Shown: positions 17,430-27,609 of the stretch, in pieces | Layout: each line of letters starts with the position of its first letter | Position numbering within the stretch: position 1 is the first letter of the stretch | Source: Paenibacillus algicola | GTDB lineage: Bacteria; Bacillota; Bacilli; Paenibacillales; Paenibacillaceae | Length of the DNA: 64,000 bases | Assembly: GCF_005577435.1 (NCBI RefSeq) | Contig: NZ_CP040396.1 | Location: 819,501 to 883,500, forward strand | Direction: 5' to 3' | Translations under genes and position numbers: made by a program | The notes under the pieces: model-generated | Databases searched by the model: none | Told to the model about the DNA's origin: nothing | The model's input: only the letters and a program-made list of their open reading frames with translations

Positions 17430-18320
17430 ATGAAATCCTCTTTTGGGGACCAGGTATTTGAATGGAGCAATCGCTTTATTTTGTTTCTGGTAACGCTAGT
17501 TGTTTTGTATCCACTAGTCTATGTAGTTAGCGCATCCATCAGTGATCCCCAATATGTTAATACTGGTCAGATGTGGCTGTGGCCGATTGACATCACACTA
17601 GATGGTTATCGCAGGGTTCTGGATAATCCTGACATCTGGATCGGATATCGAAATACTATAATTTATACCCTGCTTGGAACGAGCCTCAATCTTTTGTTAA
17701 CCATTCCTTGCGCATATGCTTTAGCTCGCAAAGATTTGTATGGGCGCAACGTTATTTCCGGAATTTTTCTGTTAACGATGTTTTTTAATGGTGGTCTGAT
17801 TCCAACTTATCTCATAATTAAAAATCTCAATCTTCTTGATACTCCATGGGTGCTAATCGTAGTGGGGGGCGCTAGCGTCTGGAACCTTATCGTTGCACGT
17901 ACTTTCTTTCAAAATACAATTCCTCGAGAACTCGAGGAGGCTGCTGAGGTTGACGGCTGTTCACATTTTTCTCTATTCTTACGCATCATTATTCCTATTT
18001 CAGGGCCTATTATTGCTGTTATGGCGTTGTTCTATGGTGTTGGTCACTGGAATCAATATTTTAATGCACTCATGTACCTGCAGGATCGATCGCTATTTCC
18101 GCTACAATTATTTTTAAGAGAAATTTTGATTGTCAATGAAATGAACGCCAATATGATGATGGATGGGGAATCTATGGCTGCTATGGCCGAACAGGCCAAG
18201 ATAGCGGATATTATTAAATACGCCGTCATTATTATATCCGCGTTGCCGTTGCTTATTCTGTATCCATTTCTTCAACGTTTCTTTATCAAAGGGATTTTAA
18301 TTGGATCTATAAAAGGATAA
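17430..18320 (+). CDS. ABC sugar importer permease 1B (YtcP/MalG-like)
   Basis: A 296-residue permease with F-L-L-T-M-F-F-N-G-G-L-I-P-T-Y in the third helix region, typical of the YtcP group. Its EAA loop is near 167 (E-E-A-A-E-V-D-G-C-S-H-F) and its ending (R-F-F-I-K-G-I-L-I-G-S-I-K-G) is the one usual for YtcP homologues. AAGGAGTGAAGG precedes the ATG. It pairs with the upstream permease to form the transmembrane channel. The GH3 gene starts 47 bp later, so transport and hydrolysis are in one operon. Confidence 0.92.
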   Translation: MKSSFGDQVFEWSNRFILFLVTLVVLYPLVYVVSASISDPQYVNTGQMWLWPIDITLDGYRRVLDNPDIWIGYRNTIIYTLLGTSLNLLLTIPCAYALARKDLYGRNVISGIFLLTMFFNGGLIPTYLIIKNLNLLDTPWVLIVVGGASVWNLIVARTFFQNTIPRELEEAAEVDGCSHFSLFLRIIIPISGPIIAVMALFYGVGHWNQYFNALMYLQDRSLFPLQLFLREILIVNEMNANMMMDGESMAAMAEQAKIADIIKYAVIIISALPLLILYPFLQRFFIKGILIGSIKG

Positions 18321-18367
18321 ACCGGCAAAGATTCAAGAAACATGATAGACAAATGGAGGAATGATAT

Positions 18368-20674
18368 ATGGAGTCTTATAGAAACGCTTCAACACCGATA
18401 GATGCTCGAGTTATAGATCTGCTGCAAAGAATGACATTGGTGGAAAAAGTCGTACAGACTTTATCTATAGGCAAAGTCGGTCAAAGCTTTGATGTCGAGC
18501 TTAATGAAGACGGGAGTCTTGAGGAAAGCTGTATTGAAGAAATCTATAAGCATGGCGCCGGCGCCATTCAGCTTCCCTTCAAGACCGACTCGATTGAAAC
18601 AAGAATCAAGAAACTTAACGCGCTTCAGGACTATTATGTAAACAAAACAAGGCTAGGAATACCTGTAATGGCTCAAGAAGAATGTCTGCACGGACATCTC
18701 GCAAAGGATGCCACAAGCTTTCCCATCCCTATTGCTATGGCGAGTACATGGGATACGGAGCTAATTGAACGTGTATACTCCGCAATTGGGAAGGAAGCAA
18801 GGGTCAGAGGCGGGCATGAAGCGCATACGCCTGTGCTTGATCTTGCAAGAGATCCCCGTTGGGGAAGGACAGAGGAGACTTATGGTGAAGATACGTACCT
18901 TGTTACCCGAATGGGTGTTGCTGCAGTAAGAGGTTTACAAGGAACGGACGAGATCGTAAATCATGAGCATGTCGTCTCTGCACCAAAACATCTGGCTGGT
19001 TATGCACAATCTGATGGGGGGCGCAATTTTGCTCCAAGCAACATTCCCACTCGAGTGCTGAGGGACCAGATCCTTCCTCCGTTCAAGGCGGTGGTACAAG
19101 AAGCTGGAGCGCTCGGCATGATGCCTTCTCATAATGAGATCGATGGGATTCCTTGTCATGGCAACAGACAATTGCTTACCGAGATCCTGCGAGATGAATG
19201 GGGGTTTAACGGCATTGTTGTATCCGATTACTTCGACGCTTCCAGATTAGATATTTTGTTCCATGTTGTCAATAATTCGAAGGAAGCTGCAGTAAAAGCC
19301 TTAAAGGCAGGTTTGGACATGGATTTGCCTGGCGGAGGTTGCTATACCCAACTATTGGATGCCATAGCCGAAGATCCAGAGTTAGAAGATGTGCTGAATG
19401 TTACCGTGGCACGCATTTTACGAGTCAAGTTTTTGCTAGGGCTATTTGAGAATCCATATGTGGATGCAGAGCATGCCAAGCAAGTGATTAATTGTGAGCA
19501 GCATAAGAAGCTTGCCAAGGAAGCGGCAGACAAATCGATCACCCTGTTGAAAAATGAGGGCGGGCTGCTGCCTCTGAACAGGAATGAAATTCGCAAGCTT
19601 GCTGTAATTGGACCGAATGCACATCCGATCTGCACCGGCTCGTACAGTACAAAACCGAACAAAGGTATTAGTATTCTGGATGGGATTATAGCAAAAACAA
19701 ATGGAGAACTGGAAGTGGCTTATGCAGTAGGTTGTGAAATTATAAAAGGGAAGGATGATAGCGGGGAAACGGAATTGGATCGACGTATGAATAATCCCCA
19801 ATTAAGTACAGGGGATAAAAATGAAGCCTGGATTGTAGAGGCTGTCTCTGTAGCCAAGGAAAGTGACGTAGCCATCCTCTGTGTCGGCGGTAACACTTTA
19901 ACCAGCAGAGAGGCTATATTCTTCAACGATGATAGAGGCGACAGATATGATCTTGACCTTCCTGGAGTTCAAAATGAACTGGTGAAAAGGATAGTCGAGA
20001 CCGGGACGCCTACTGTTGTCCTGCTCATCAATGGAGGTCCGTTGACGATCAACTACATCGCGCAGCATGTGCCGGCAATCTTGGAGGGCTGGTATCTTGG
20101 GGAAGAGACAGGTCATGCGGTAGCAGATGTATTGTTCGGCGATGTGAATCCAAGCGGCAAGCTGCCTATTACTTTCCCTCGTTCAGTAGGACAATTGCCT
20201 GTGTATTACTCACAAAAACCAACGGGTTTATTCAAAAAATATTTATTTGCCGAGCATGATGAGCCGCTGTTCTCTTTCGGTACGGGATTAAGTTATACAA
20301 CATTTCAATATCGTCATTTGCAATTAAGCTCTATTACGATGGCGATGAACGGTAGCGTCACCGTATCTGTCGAAGTCAGCAATACGGGTGAGTACGCAGG
20401 GGATGAAATTGTGCAATTGTATATTGCAGACCTGGTGAGCTCTGTCACAAGACCTGTTCAAGAATTAAAAGGCTTCATGCGCATTACACTCCAGCCAGGT
20501 GAAGCACAAACAGTTGCTTTCCGCATTGATCCCTCTATGCTGAGCTTTACAGGAGAGGACTATGAAATCACTGTGGAGCCTGGCGCATTCAAAATTATGG
20601 TGGGTTCAAGCTCGAAGCATTACGAATCTATCGTTCTGAATGTGATAGAAGAGGAGAAAACGAACGATGCATAA
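18368..20674 (+). CDS. GH3 beta-glycosidase, beta-xylosidase-like, cytoplasmic
   Basis: A 768-residue family 3 glycoside hydrolase with the usual three domains: a TIM barrel (P-V-L-D-L-A-R-D-P-R-W-G-R-T-E-E-T-Y-G-E-D), the nucleophile Asp in V-V-S-D-Y-F-D-A (about residue 288), an alpha/beta sandwich (K-L-A-V-I-G-P-N-A), and a C-terminal fibronectin III-like domain (F-G-T-G-L-S-Y-T-T-F). The A-L-K-A-G-L-D-M-D-L-P-G-G-G-C-Y region resembles beta-xylosidases more than beta-glucosidases. No signal peptide, so it acts on imported oligomers. Its last codons overlap the start of the GH78 gene by 8 bp, indicating coupled translation. Confidence 0.9.
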   Translation: MESYRNASTPIDARVIDLLQRMTLVEKVVQTLSIGKVGQSFDVELNEDGSLEESCIEEIYKHGAGAIQLPFKTDSIETRIKKLNALQDYYVNKTRLGIPVMAQEECLHGHLAKDATSFPIPIAMASTWDTELIERVYSAIGKEARVRGGHEAHTPVLDLARDPRWGRTEETYGEDTYLVTRMGVAAVRGLQGTDEIVNHEHVVSAPKHLAGYAQSDGGRNFAPSNIPTRVLRDQILPPFKAVVQEAGALGMMPSHNEIDGIPCHGNRQLLTEILRDEWGFNGIVVSDYFDASRLDILFHVVNNSKEAAVKALKAGLDMDLPGGGCYTQLLDAIAEDPELEDVLNVTVARILRVKFLLGLFENPYVDAEHAKQVINCEQHKKLAKEAADKSITLLKNEGGLLPLNRNEIRKLAVIGPNAHPICTGSYSTKPNKGISILDGIIAKTNGELEVAYAVGCEIIKGKDDSGETELDRRMNNPQLSTGDKNEAWIVEAVSVAKESDVAILCVGGNTLTSREAIFFNDDRGDRYDLDLPGVQNELVKRIVETGTPTVVLLINGGPLTINYIAQHVPAILEGWYLGEETGHAVADVLFGDVNPSGKLPITFPRSVGQLPVYYSQKPTGLFKKYLFAEHDEPLFSFGTGLSYTTFQYRHLQLSSITMAMNGSVTVSVEVSNTGEYAGDEIVQLYIADLVSSVTRPVQELKGFMRITLQPGEAQTVAFRIDPSMLSFTGEDYEITVEPGAFKIMVGSSSKHYESIVLNVIEEEKTNDA

Positions 20675-23318
20675 TAAGGGCAGCTTCCATCCATACGACT
20701 TGCGCTGCGAATATAAAGTAAATTACCTTGGGCTGGGCGAGCGCAGCCCAAGGTTCAGCTGGAAGCTTCATGCAGAAGGACGGGATGTGCGGCAATCCGC
20801 CTACAGGCTGCAAGTATCGACTGGAGGGCAGGAAATATGGGACACAGGTAAGATTATTTCTGATCAGTCCCTGCATATCACGTATGCGGGACCTGCTCTT
20901 GGCTCAAGAACGCGCTATGAAATCCGTGTCAAGGTTTGGAATCAGCATGGCCAAGAATCGGATTGGAGTGAGGCGGCATACGGTGAGACAGGGCTGTTGG
21001 ATCAAGATGAATGGCGAGCATCATGGATAACTGCCAGATTCGAGCAATCAGAGCCCTGTCAACTGCTGCGCAAGCTATTCACATTAGGCGATAACATCGT
21101 TTCGGCCCGACTGTATGCAACAAGTCTTGGCGTATACAGGGTGTATGTTAATGGGGAGTCCGCTGATGACACCTTATTTGCACCCGGATGGACTAGCTAC
21201 AACAAGAGGCTGCAGTACCAAACCTATGATGTAGCTAAGCTGCTTGCAAGTGGAGAGAATACAATTGGCGTCATGCTGGGCAATGGCTGGTATATGGGCA
21301 ATTTGGGCTGGAATGGATTAAGTCAGCTGTATGGCAATGAACGCGCTGCATTACTGCAGCTTCACGTCCAATATAAGGATGGCAGAGAAGAAGTGATTGT
21401 CTCGGATGATTCCTGGAGAGCCAGCAAGAGCGCTTTGCTTATGTCCGAGCTGTATCACGGCGAATATTACGATGCACGGCTCGAAAGCAAGGGTTGGCAT
21501 AACAAAGGGTTCGACGACAGTGAATGGACCCAAGTATCGCTGCTAGATTATGGATATGATACTTTGATCGCGCAAGAAGGCGAGCCGGTTCGAATCGTGG
21601 AGGAACTGCAGCCAGTCCAAGTGCTTCGTACTCCTAATGGGGAAACAGTCGTTGATTTTGGCCAGAACATGGTTGGGTGGGTGCAGTTTGCGGTAGAGGC
21701 GGAAGAGGGTCATACCGTTGTGATCCGTCACGCAGAAGTGTTGGATAATGACGGTAATTTCTATACGAGCAACCTGCGAACAGCGAAACAAACCATCACA
21801 TACATCTGCAGAGGTGATCAAGTAGAGCGTTATGAGCCTTATTTTTCATTCCAAGGCTTCCGCTATATTCAGGTTGAAGGTATTCGGCCGGAGCTTATTG
21901 CAACCCGTGTTGTTGCTAAAGTCATTCATAGCGATATGGATCAAACAGGGACGTTCGAATGCTCTGACGAGCTGGTGAATCAGCTGCAGCGAAATATTGT
22001 ATGGGGGCAAAAAGGGAATTTTCTTGACATTCCAACCGACTGTCCGCAGCGTGATGAAAGGATGGGCTGGACGGGTGATGCGCAGGTGTTCATGCGGACA
22101 GCTGCATTCAATATGAATGTAGCGCCTTTCTTCACCAAATGGCTAAAGGACCTTGCAGCCGATCAGCTTCCAGATGGCGGCGTACCATTTGTAATCCCCG
22201 ATGTGCTTCGCGGAAGGCATTCATCGGCAGCCTGGGGAGATGCAGCCGTTATATGTCCTTGGGTGCTGTATGAACGATACGGGGATCGGCGAGTGCTGGA
22301 ACAGCAATATGAGAGCATGGTGAAATGGGTTGAGTATATTCGGTCGCAAGGCGAGCAAGAGCATTTATGGAATACGGGCTTTCATTTCGGCGATTGGCTT
22401 GCAATGGATGCCCCCAATGGAAGCCGTGTAGGGTCAACACCTAAGGATTTGATTGCGACAGCCTTCTATGCGTATTGTTCCGCACTGCTGGCGAAGACGG
22501 CGGCAGTGCTTAACAAGCTCGAGGACGAAGTGCGTTATACAGAGCTAAGCGAACGAGTAACCGAGCAATTCCGGAGGGAGTTTGTAACCCCGAATGGCCG
22601 GTTGGCCTCCCCAACTCAAACGGCCTATGTACTGGCTCTCATGTTTGATTTGTTGGAAGAGAAGCATAGGCCGCAGGCAGCCGCTGTTCTGGCTAGTTAT
22701 GTGGAGGAGCAGAACGTTCGTTTGACAACAGGCTTTGTAGGCACCCCTTATCTCTGCCTGGCCTTGTCCAAGCATGGATATACGGATCTGGCCTATAAGC
22801 TGGTTCTCCAGCGCGAGTATCCGTCATGGCTGTACCCGATTTCCAAAGGAGCAACAACGATTTGGGAGCATTGGGACGGCATTAAGCCTGACGGCTCGTT
22901 ATGCGAGGATCCTATGAACTCTTATAATCATTATGCCTATGGCTCAGTCGGAGAGTGGTTATACAGAATTGCGGCGGGACTCGATACAGATGTGCAGAAT
23001 CCAGGCTACAAGAAGGTGCGCATAGCGCCTCAGATTTCGGAAGCGATCAGCTATGCCCGAGCATCCTATAGCTCTATGTATGGGATGGTAGCATCAGGCT
23101 GGGAGCGGCTGGAGGACCGCAGAATGAAGGTGAAGGTGGTCATTCCGCCGAATACGGAGGCGTCTGTGATGCTGCCTGGCGCAGCAATGGGTCAAGTAGT
23201 GGAATCAGCGGTTCCTGTCGCCTATGCCGCAGGCGTACACTCGGTACGGCAGACAGAAGCCGGTGTACAGCTTGAGGTAGGATCAGGAGAATATGAGTTT
23301 CTATATGTCTTCAAATAA
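20667..23318 (+). CDS. GH78 alpha-L-rhamnosidase 1, cytoplasmic
   Basis: An 883-residue rhamnosidase with the full GH78 layout: an N-terminal Ig-like domain, rhamnosidase N domain (Y-V-N-G-E-S), concanavalin-like domain (D-F-G-Q-N-M-V-G-W), the (alpha/alpha)6 barrel and a C-terminal beta domain. The catalytic acid lies in D-I-P-T-D-C-P-Q-R-D-E-R-M-G-W-T-G-D and the general base in T-I-W-E-H-W-D-G. Lack of a signal peptide places it in the cytoplasm. It is a clear paralogue of the GH78 at 41773. The gene starts inside the GH3 stop region and was followed directly by a sulfatase gene that is now broken. Confidence 0.93.
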   Translation: MHNKGSFHPYDLRCEYKVNYLGLGERSPRFSWKLHAEGRDVRQSAYRLQVSTGGQEIWDTGKIISDQSLHITYAGPALGSRTRYEIRVKVWNQHGQESDWSEAAYGETGLLDQDEWRASWITARFEQSEPCQLLRKLFTLGDNIVSARLYATSLGVYRVYVNGESADDTLFAPGWTSYNKRLQYQTYDVAKLLASGENTIGVMLGNGWYMGNLGWNGLSQLYGNERAALLQLHVQYKDGREEVIVSDDSWRASKSALLMSELYHGEYYDARLESKGWHNKGFDDSEWTQVSLLDYGYDTLIAQEGEPVRIVEELQPVQVLRTPNGETVVDFGQNMVGWVQFAVEAEEGHTVVIRHAEVLDNDGNFYTSNLRTAKQTITYICRGDQVERYEPYFSFQGFRYIQVEGIRPELIATRVVAKVIHSDMDQTGTFECSDELVNQLQRNIVWGQKGNFLDIPTDCPQRDERMGWTGDAQVFMRTAAFNMNVAPFFTKWLKDLAADQLPDGGVPFVIPDVLRGRHSSAAWGDAAVICPWVLYERYGDRRVLEQQYESMVKWVEYIRSQGEQEHLWNTGFHFGDWLAMDAPNGSRVGSTPKDLIATAFYAYCSALLAKTAAVLNKLEDEVRYTELSERVTEQFRREFVTPNGRLASPTQTAYVLALMFDLLEEKHRPQAAAVLASYVEEQNVRLTTGFVGTPYLCLALSKHGYTDLAYKLVLQREYPSWLYPISKGATTIWEHWDGIKPDGSLCEDPMNSYNHYAYGSVGEWLYRIAAGLDTDVQNPGYKKVRIAPQISEAISYARASYSSMYGMVASGWERLEDRRMKVKVVIPPNTEASVMLPGAAMGQVVESAVPVAYAAGVHSVRQTEAGVQLEVGSGEYEFLYVFK

Positions 23319-23329
23319 AAGGAGGAGAC

Positions 23330-24391
23330 TTTAAATCGATTGGTTGAGACGGGCGTTACCTTCACGCGTGCGTATTCATCCTGTCCGGTTTGTGTGCCTG
23401 CGCGGTATGCCATGATGACGGGGCAGCTGCCGCACCGTACCGATTGTACGGCAAATGAGATAATGCCAGAAGGACGCCAAAGCTTTATGGAGATTTTGTC
23501 TCAGAACGGTTATCAGACGCATGGCGTTGGCAAAATGCACTTCACCTTTGCCGAGCAGGGAGCGGAGGCGCTCTGGGGCTTCGAGTCACGGGGTATTAGT
23601 GAGGAGGGCGGAGGTGATGACGATTTCAAACGTTATCTGAATGAGAATGGTTACGGGCATGTTCATGATCCCCAAGAGGTCCGGAGCGAGATGTATTACA
23701 TTCCTCAGCCATATCAAACCACATCCGCCCTTTGAGACACCTACTCCATGGAACAAGCTATACCGAGCGCTTGAAATGTCTCTGCCTAAACGGCCCATGA
23801 ACGGAGAAGAGCTTCTAACGTATTGGAATCGATTCCAGAACCGATACAAATATCGAGATCAAGGTGTGGACGACCATTTGATGAGGACAATGAAGGCAGC
23901 GTAGTATTGCACAATATCCTTCATTGATTACCAAATCGGACGCTTGCTCGCTTACATGGAAGAACAAGATCTGCTGAAGAACACCATGATTGTATTCTCT
24001 TCTGACCACGCTGAGCTGCTTGGCGATTACAATAGTGTAGGCAAGCGCAGCTTCTTGGATTCCGCAGCTCGCATACCGCTGATCGTAAGTGGATCCCGAT
24101 CGCACGAAAGGCAATGAGCCATGTCATGCTCCCGTAGGCTTGGTCGATATATTGCCAACCTTTCTGCAAGCGGCAGGTATTGAGCCGCAAGAGGATTATA
24201 GCGGCCGGAGCTTGCTGGATATTGCTGAGGGCAAGCATCTGAGAGAATTAACGATGGGTCAGTATAACCGGAATGAATTCGGTGTATATATGGCCGTTAC
24301 GGAACGATGCAAATATATCTACTCTTGTATTCCAGGATATGAAAGAAAATTCGAGGTTAATCAACACGATTTATTTCGGACCAAATTTTAA
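23330..24391 (+). pseudogene. Decayed sulfatase gene (S1 family)
   Basis: The ribosome binding site AAAAGGAGGAG directly behind the GH78 stop is still present, but the first about 30 codons are gone: the frame enters at N-R-L-V-E-T-G-V-T-F. The active-site motif C-V-P-A-R with the modifiable Cys survives. Near 23700 the frame shifts with an apparent internal deletion into S-H-I-K-P-H-P-P-F-E. A TAG at 23902-23904 interrupts K-A-A-(stop)-Y-C-T-I-S-F-I-D-Y-Q-I-G. Another frameshift near 24090 leads to P-V-G-L-V-D-I-L-P-T-F-L. Four independent lesions make a functional product impossible. It was the sulfatase partner of GH78 number 1. Confidence 0.85.
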
Positions 24392-24432
24392 CCGCTGTTA
24401 TTACCTGCGCAGCGTGAAGTGAGGAGAGAATA

Positions 24433-25686
24433 ATGGGCAAAACGGTATTAACAATCGAAGGCGAACAATTTGTTATTAATGGAAAAAAAACGTATTCGGA
24501 GATTGATGGAAGTCCGTCCGATGTTCATGGTTTATTAATGAATGCGAGATTTGTTCAGGGTATATTTGATGACAAGCAAGACCCCAATCGCTTCCATCGT
24601 TTTGGACGCAGGTTCGATCCGGATCAGAATACGAATGATCTTATTGCAGCATTGCCTGAATGGTATCGGGCAGGACTTCGAGCATTTACAGTTTGTTTTC
24701 AGGGCGGTGGTCCATGTTTTACCATACAAAATCCAACGATCGATAACAATCCTTTCTCGGAGGACGGCACAAGCATTGATCCGGCTTACGCGGGTCGAAT
24801 GGACCGCTTGATCAGAGCTGCGGATGAATTGGGCATGGTCGTTATCGTGAGTTATTTCTACACTGGGCAGACGGGACGTATGAAGGACGGCAAAGTAATA
24901 TTGAATGCGGTCAGGGCAGCATCTCGCTTCCTAAAAGAAGGAGCTTACACAAATGTCATCATTGAGGTTTGCAATGAACATAATATTGCGCGTGAGCATC
25001 CATTAATCGCGTCGAGTGAGGGAATGGTTGCCTTAATGGAGATCGCCCGTACGGAATCTGGCGGGATACCTGTAGGCTGCAGCGGTTTAGGAAGATATAT
25101 TAATGAAGAGATTTGCAAGGAAAGTGACGTTATTCTTATTCATGGCAACTGGCTATCTCGGCAGCACTATTATAATCACATTCAGAAAGTGAAGGCATGG
25201 GCACCCGGCAAGCCAGTTGTTTGCAACGAGGATTCGCCAGACATCAGCAAGATAGATGTGGCTTTTCGAACCCGAACATCTTGGGGATACTACAATAATA
25301 TCACGAAGCAGGAAGTGCCCGTAGACTGGGCGATTACGCCCGGTGAGGATCAATTTTTTGCTCAGCGAATGGCAGAAGGATTGGGTATTGACTGGCCTAC
25401 AATTCCAGAAGATGAGCAGTTGCATCTACAGGGCTTTGAAGCGGATATGTCCTATGAAGGAAAGCGTTGGATCAGGTTAGCAAGCTTGTATCCTGAGAAA
25501 ATCAATTATGTGGATTTTTATCGAAATGGGGTGCTGTATTTTACAAGCTATGATAATGTCCATGCTGTAAATCATAAGAAAAACTGGGAGATGGGCGCAG
25601 TGGAAATGAGTTCGGAAGAGGAGGAATGGAGAGCAGTTGTTCATCTACATGATGGAAAGATTATAGAGAAATTAGCCAAGCTATGA
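24433..25686 (+). CDS. Putative clan GH-A-like glycoside hydrolase, uncharacterised family
   Basis: A 417-residue protein without signal peptide, starting at ATG 24433 behind GAGGAGAG. The pattern fits a (beta/alpha)8 barrel: F-D-P-D-Q-N-T near the start, R-A-A-D-E-L-G-M-V-V-I-V-S-Y-F-Y, then V-I-I-E-V-C-N-E-H-N with an N-E pair in the place of the acid/base of clan GH-A, and later K-P-V-V-C-N-E-D-S-P as candidate nucleophile Glu. I cannot assign it to a numbered CAZy family. Similar hypothetical proteins occur, as I recall, in polysaccharide loci of Planctomycetes and Bacteroidetes. It lies between the broken sulfatase and a binding-protein gene, so it probably acts on the same glycan. Confidence 0.65.
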   Translation: MGKTVLTIEGEQFVINGKKTYSEIDGSPSDVHGLLMNARFVQGIFDDKQDPNRFHRFGRRFDPDQNTNDLIAALPEWYRAGLRAFTVCFQGGGPCFTIQNPTIDNNPFSEDGTSIDPAYAGRMDRLIRAADELGMVVIVSYFYTGQTGRMKDGKVILNAVRAASRFLKEGAYTNVIIEVCNEHNIAREHPLIASSEGMVALMEIARTESGGIPVGCSGLGRYINEEICKESDVILIHGNWLSRQHYYNHIQKVKAWAPGKPVVCNEDSPDISKIDVAFRTRTSWGYYNNITKQEVPVDWAITPGEDQFFAQRMAEGLGIDWPTIPEDEQLHLQGFEADMSYEGKRWIRLASLYPEKINYVDFYRNGVLYFTSYDNVHAVNHKKNWEMGAVEMSSEEEEWRAVVHLHDGKIIEKLAKL

Positions 25687-25832
25687 ATGAATACGAATAC
25701 GCTGCATGAAAGGAGTATTGTGTTTCACTCATGCGGTATTCGAACCGCTATTCTGTTTGTAAAAGCGATGTGCATGATTGGAGTATGGGCCGAAAACAAG
25801 ATATTTCGAAGCGGCCTCAAAAAAGGTTATAG

Positions 25833-25846
25833 TGAAAGCGTTATCA
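25833..25846 (+). promoter_or_regulatory. CcpA catabolite-responsive element (cre)
   Basis: TGAAAGCGTTATCA matches the cre consensus TGWAARCGYTWNCW at every position. It lies 38 bp upstream of the binding-protein start at 25885, so CcpA bound here would repress transcription of this gene when preferred sugars are present. Confidence 0.75.
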
Positions 25847-25884
25847 GCTGAAATTTATGTAAAAAACGAAAGGGGAGTTACAAC

Positions 25885-27516
25885 GTGAAGAAAAAGATGA
25901 TGATACTAATGGTAGCTTTTTCAATGATGATCAGCATGAGTGTTGCCTGTTCAACCAAGCAATCCGATGAGAACATTTCCGAGAATTCTGCATTCCCTCA
26001 AAACTTTAATGCGACCGGATACCCGATTGTGAATGAGAAGGTTACCCTTAAGTTAATGGGATCAAAAGGAGCAAGTCAGGGTCCTTGGGATCAAATGATG
26101 TTTTTTAAGGAAATGGAGAGATTGACTAATATTCATTTTGAATTTGACACGCCGGATGGTAAGGTTTTTCCAGAAAAGAAAAACTTAACCTTTGCGAGCG
26201 ATAACTTACCTGATGTATTTTTTGCGGGATCCCTAACATTCTTCGATCAGATCAATTATGGCAAACAAGGCCTTTTGATTCCTCTTGAAGGACTTATTGA
26301 CGAGTATGCTCCTAATTTTAAGGCGTTGATGGAAAAAGATCCTGCAATTCGCCGAGCCATTACTGCACCAGATGGTCATATCTATGCTTTACCACAAGTC
26401 TCAGATATTATTCGTGACATGATGTTTTTCCGAACCTATTTGAATGCAGAGTGGATGGAAGCGCTGGGTAACCCACAAGTTCCCCAGACGACTGACGAAC
26501 TGTTGGAGCTGTTAAAGCGCTTCCGTGATGAGGATCCGAACAAGAACGGAAAGAGTGACGAACTCCCATTGTCGTTTACTAACGCAAAGAATGATTCACT
26601 GGCCATCGCGAGAACTTATATAATGCCAGCGTTCGGTGTGCTGGAGGATAGAGCTAATTTATCCCGTTTGCAGGTAACCGACGACACAGTGAACGCTGTG
26701 TTCTTGTCTGAAGGATACAAGGAATTCCTAAAGTATATGAAGACCCTGTATGATGAGAAGCTTCTCGACCCGGAAATCTTTACTCATACTGATCAACAAC
26801 TGAAGGCCAAGGGGCAAGAAAATCGGATTGGCATGACGATGCATGCTGCACCGTTCTCCGTATTCAAGGTTGAAAAACCGGAGGATAATGAGAAATATCC
26901 ATTGGTGATGCCATTGACGAGTGCTATAAATAGCGAGAAGCTGTTTACACCGCGTCCCAATATTACAATCGGTACCTTTGCCATTACAAAAAATAATCCA
27001 CATCCAGAAGCGACAATGAGATGGGTAGACTACTTGTATACACCAGAAGGATTTATGCTTGGAAACCAAGGAATTGAAGGTGAGGCCTGGAAGTGGAAGG
27101 ATGATAGCAAAAAGGAATGGGAAAGGATTACGCCAGAGGGAATGAACAAGGAGGAGTTCCGCGCCCAGAATACACCCGATATTGGTTCGACAATCCCGCT
27201 TCTGAAAAGCATGGAAATTAATTACAAACAAAACGATCCTGTTAATAACATTCTAAATGATCAAGCAAATAAATTGTCTGAATACGTGCAAGAAGCAATG
27301 CCGTTACTTTTTTTGTCGGAAGAGGAAGAAAATAGAGTGAATATTATAAAGAACGATTTGATGAACTACATTGCGCAGATGGAAGCAAAGTTTGTGCTAG
27401 GTAAGGCGAGTTTTGATGATTGGGATAATTATGTTTCCCTGCTGAAGAAAATGAGTGCGGATGAGTATGTGGAAATCTATCAAAAGGCATATGATCGGTG
27501 GAAAACAACAAAATAA
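25885..27516 (+). CDS. ABC importer solute-binding lipoprotein 1 (LipO/YtcQ-like)
   Basis: A 543-residue extracellular solute-binding protein. The N-terminus is a lipoprotein signal (K-K-K-M then a hydrophobic stretch, lipobox S-V-A-C with the Cys at about 22) followed by an acidic, flexible linker. The mature part is a type I periplasmic-binding fold (D-N-L-P-D-V-F-F-A, W-M-E-A-L-G-N-P-Q-V-P-Q-T-T-D-E-L). GTG start behind AAGGGGAG. It probably serves permeases 1A/1B, the only permease pair lacking an adjacent binding protein. A perfect cre box upstream suggests separate, CcpA-controlled transcription. Its length is typical of the large oligosaccharide binding proteins of Paenibacillus. Confidence 0.9.
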   Translation: MKKKMMILMVAFSMMISMSVACSTKQSDENISENSAFPQNFNATGYPIVNEKVTLKLMGSKGASQGPWDQMMFFKEMERLTNIHFEFDTPDGKVFPEKKNLTFASDNLPDVFFAGSLTFFDQINYGKQGLLIPLEGLIDEYAPNFKALMEKDPAIRRAITAPDGHIYALPQVSDIIRDMMFFRTYLNAEWMEALGNPQVPQTTDELLELLKRFRDEDPNKNGKSDELPLSFTNAKNDSLAIARTYIMPAFGVLEDRANLSRLQVTDDTVNAVFLSEGYKEFLKYMKTLYDEKLLDPEIFTHTDQQLKAKGQENRIGMTMHAAPFSVFKVEKPEDNEKYPLVMPLTSAINSEKLFTPRPNITIGTFAITKNNPHPEATMRWVDYLYTPEGFMLGNQGIEGEAWKWKDDSKKEWERITPEGMNKEEFRAQNTPDIGSTIPLLKSMEINYKQNDPVNNILNDQANKLSEYVQEAMPLLFLSEEEENRVNIIKNDLMNYIAQMEAKFVLGKASFDDWDNYVSLLKKMSADEYVEIYQKAYDRWKTTK

Positions 27517-27554
27517 CATATAGGATTTGCATCATATCTTCTATTAAATTCAGC

Positions 27555-27609
27555 ACCCACTTCCGTTGCGACCACATCTAGGCACAATGAAAGTGGGTCT
27601 CTTTTTTTA
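27555..27609 (+). terminator. Probable terminator after binding protein 1
   Basis: ACCCACTT (27555-27562) pairs with AAGTGGGT (27591-27598) across a 28-nt loop, followed after CTC by seven T. The long loop lowers confidence. Confidence 0.6.

Noticed and set aside
23340..24391. Separate small genes in the four open frames behind GH78 number 1
   Set aside because: Together they read as consecutive parts of one sulfatase, so they are fragments of a pseudogene.
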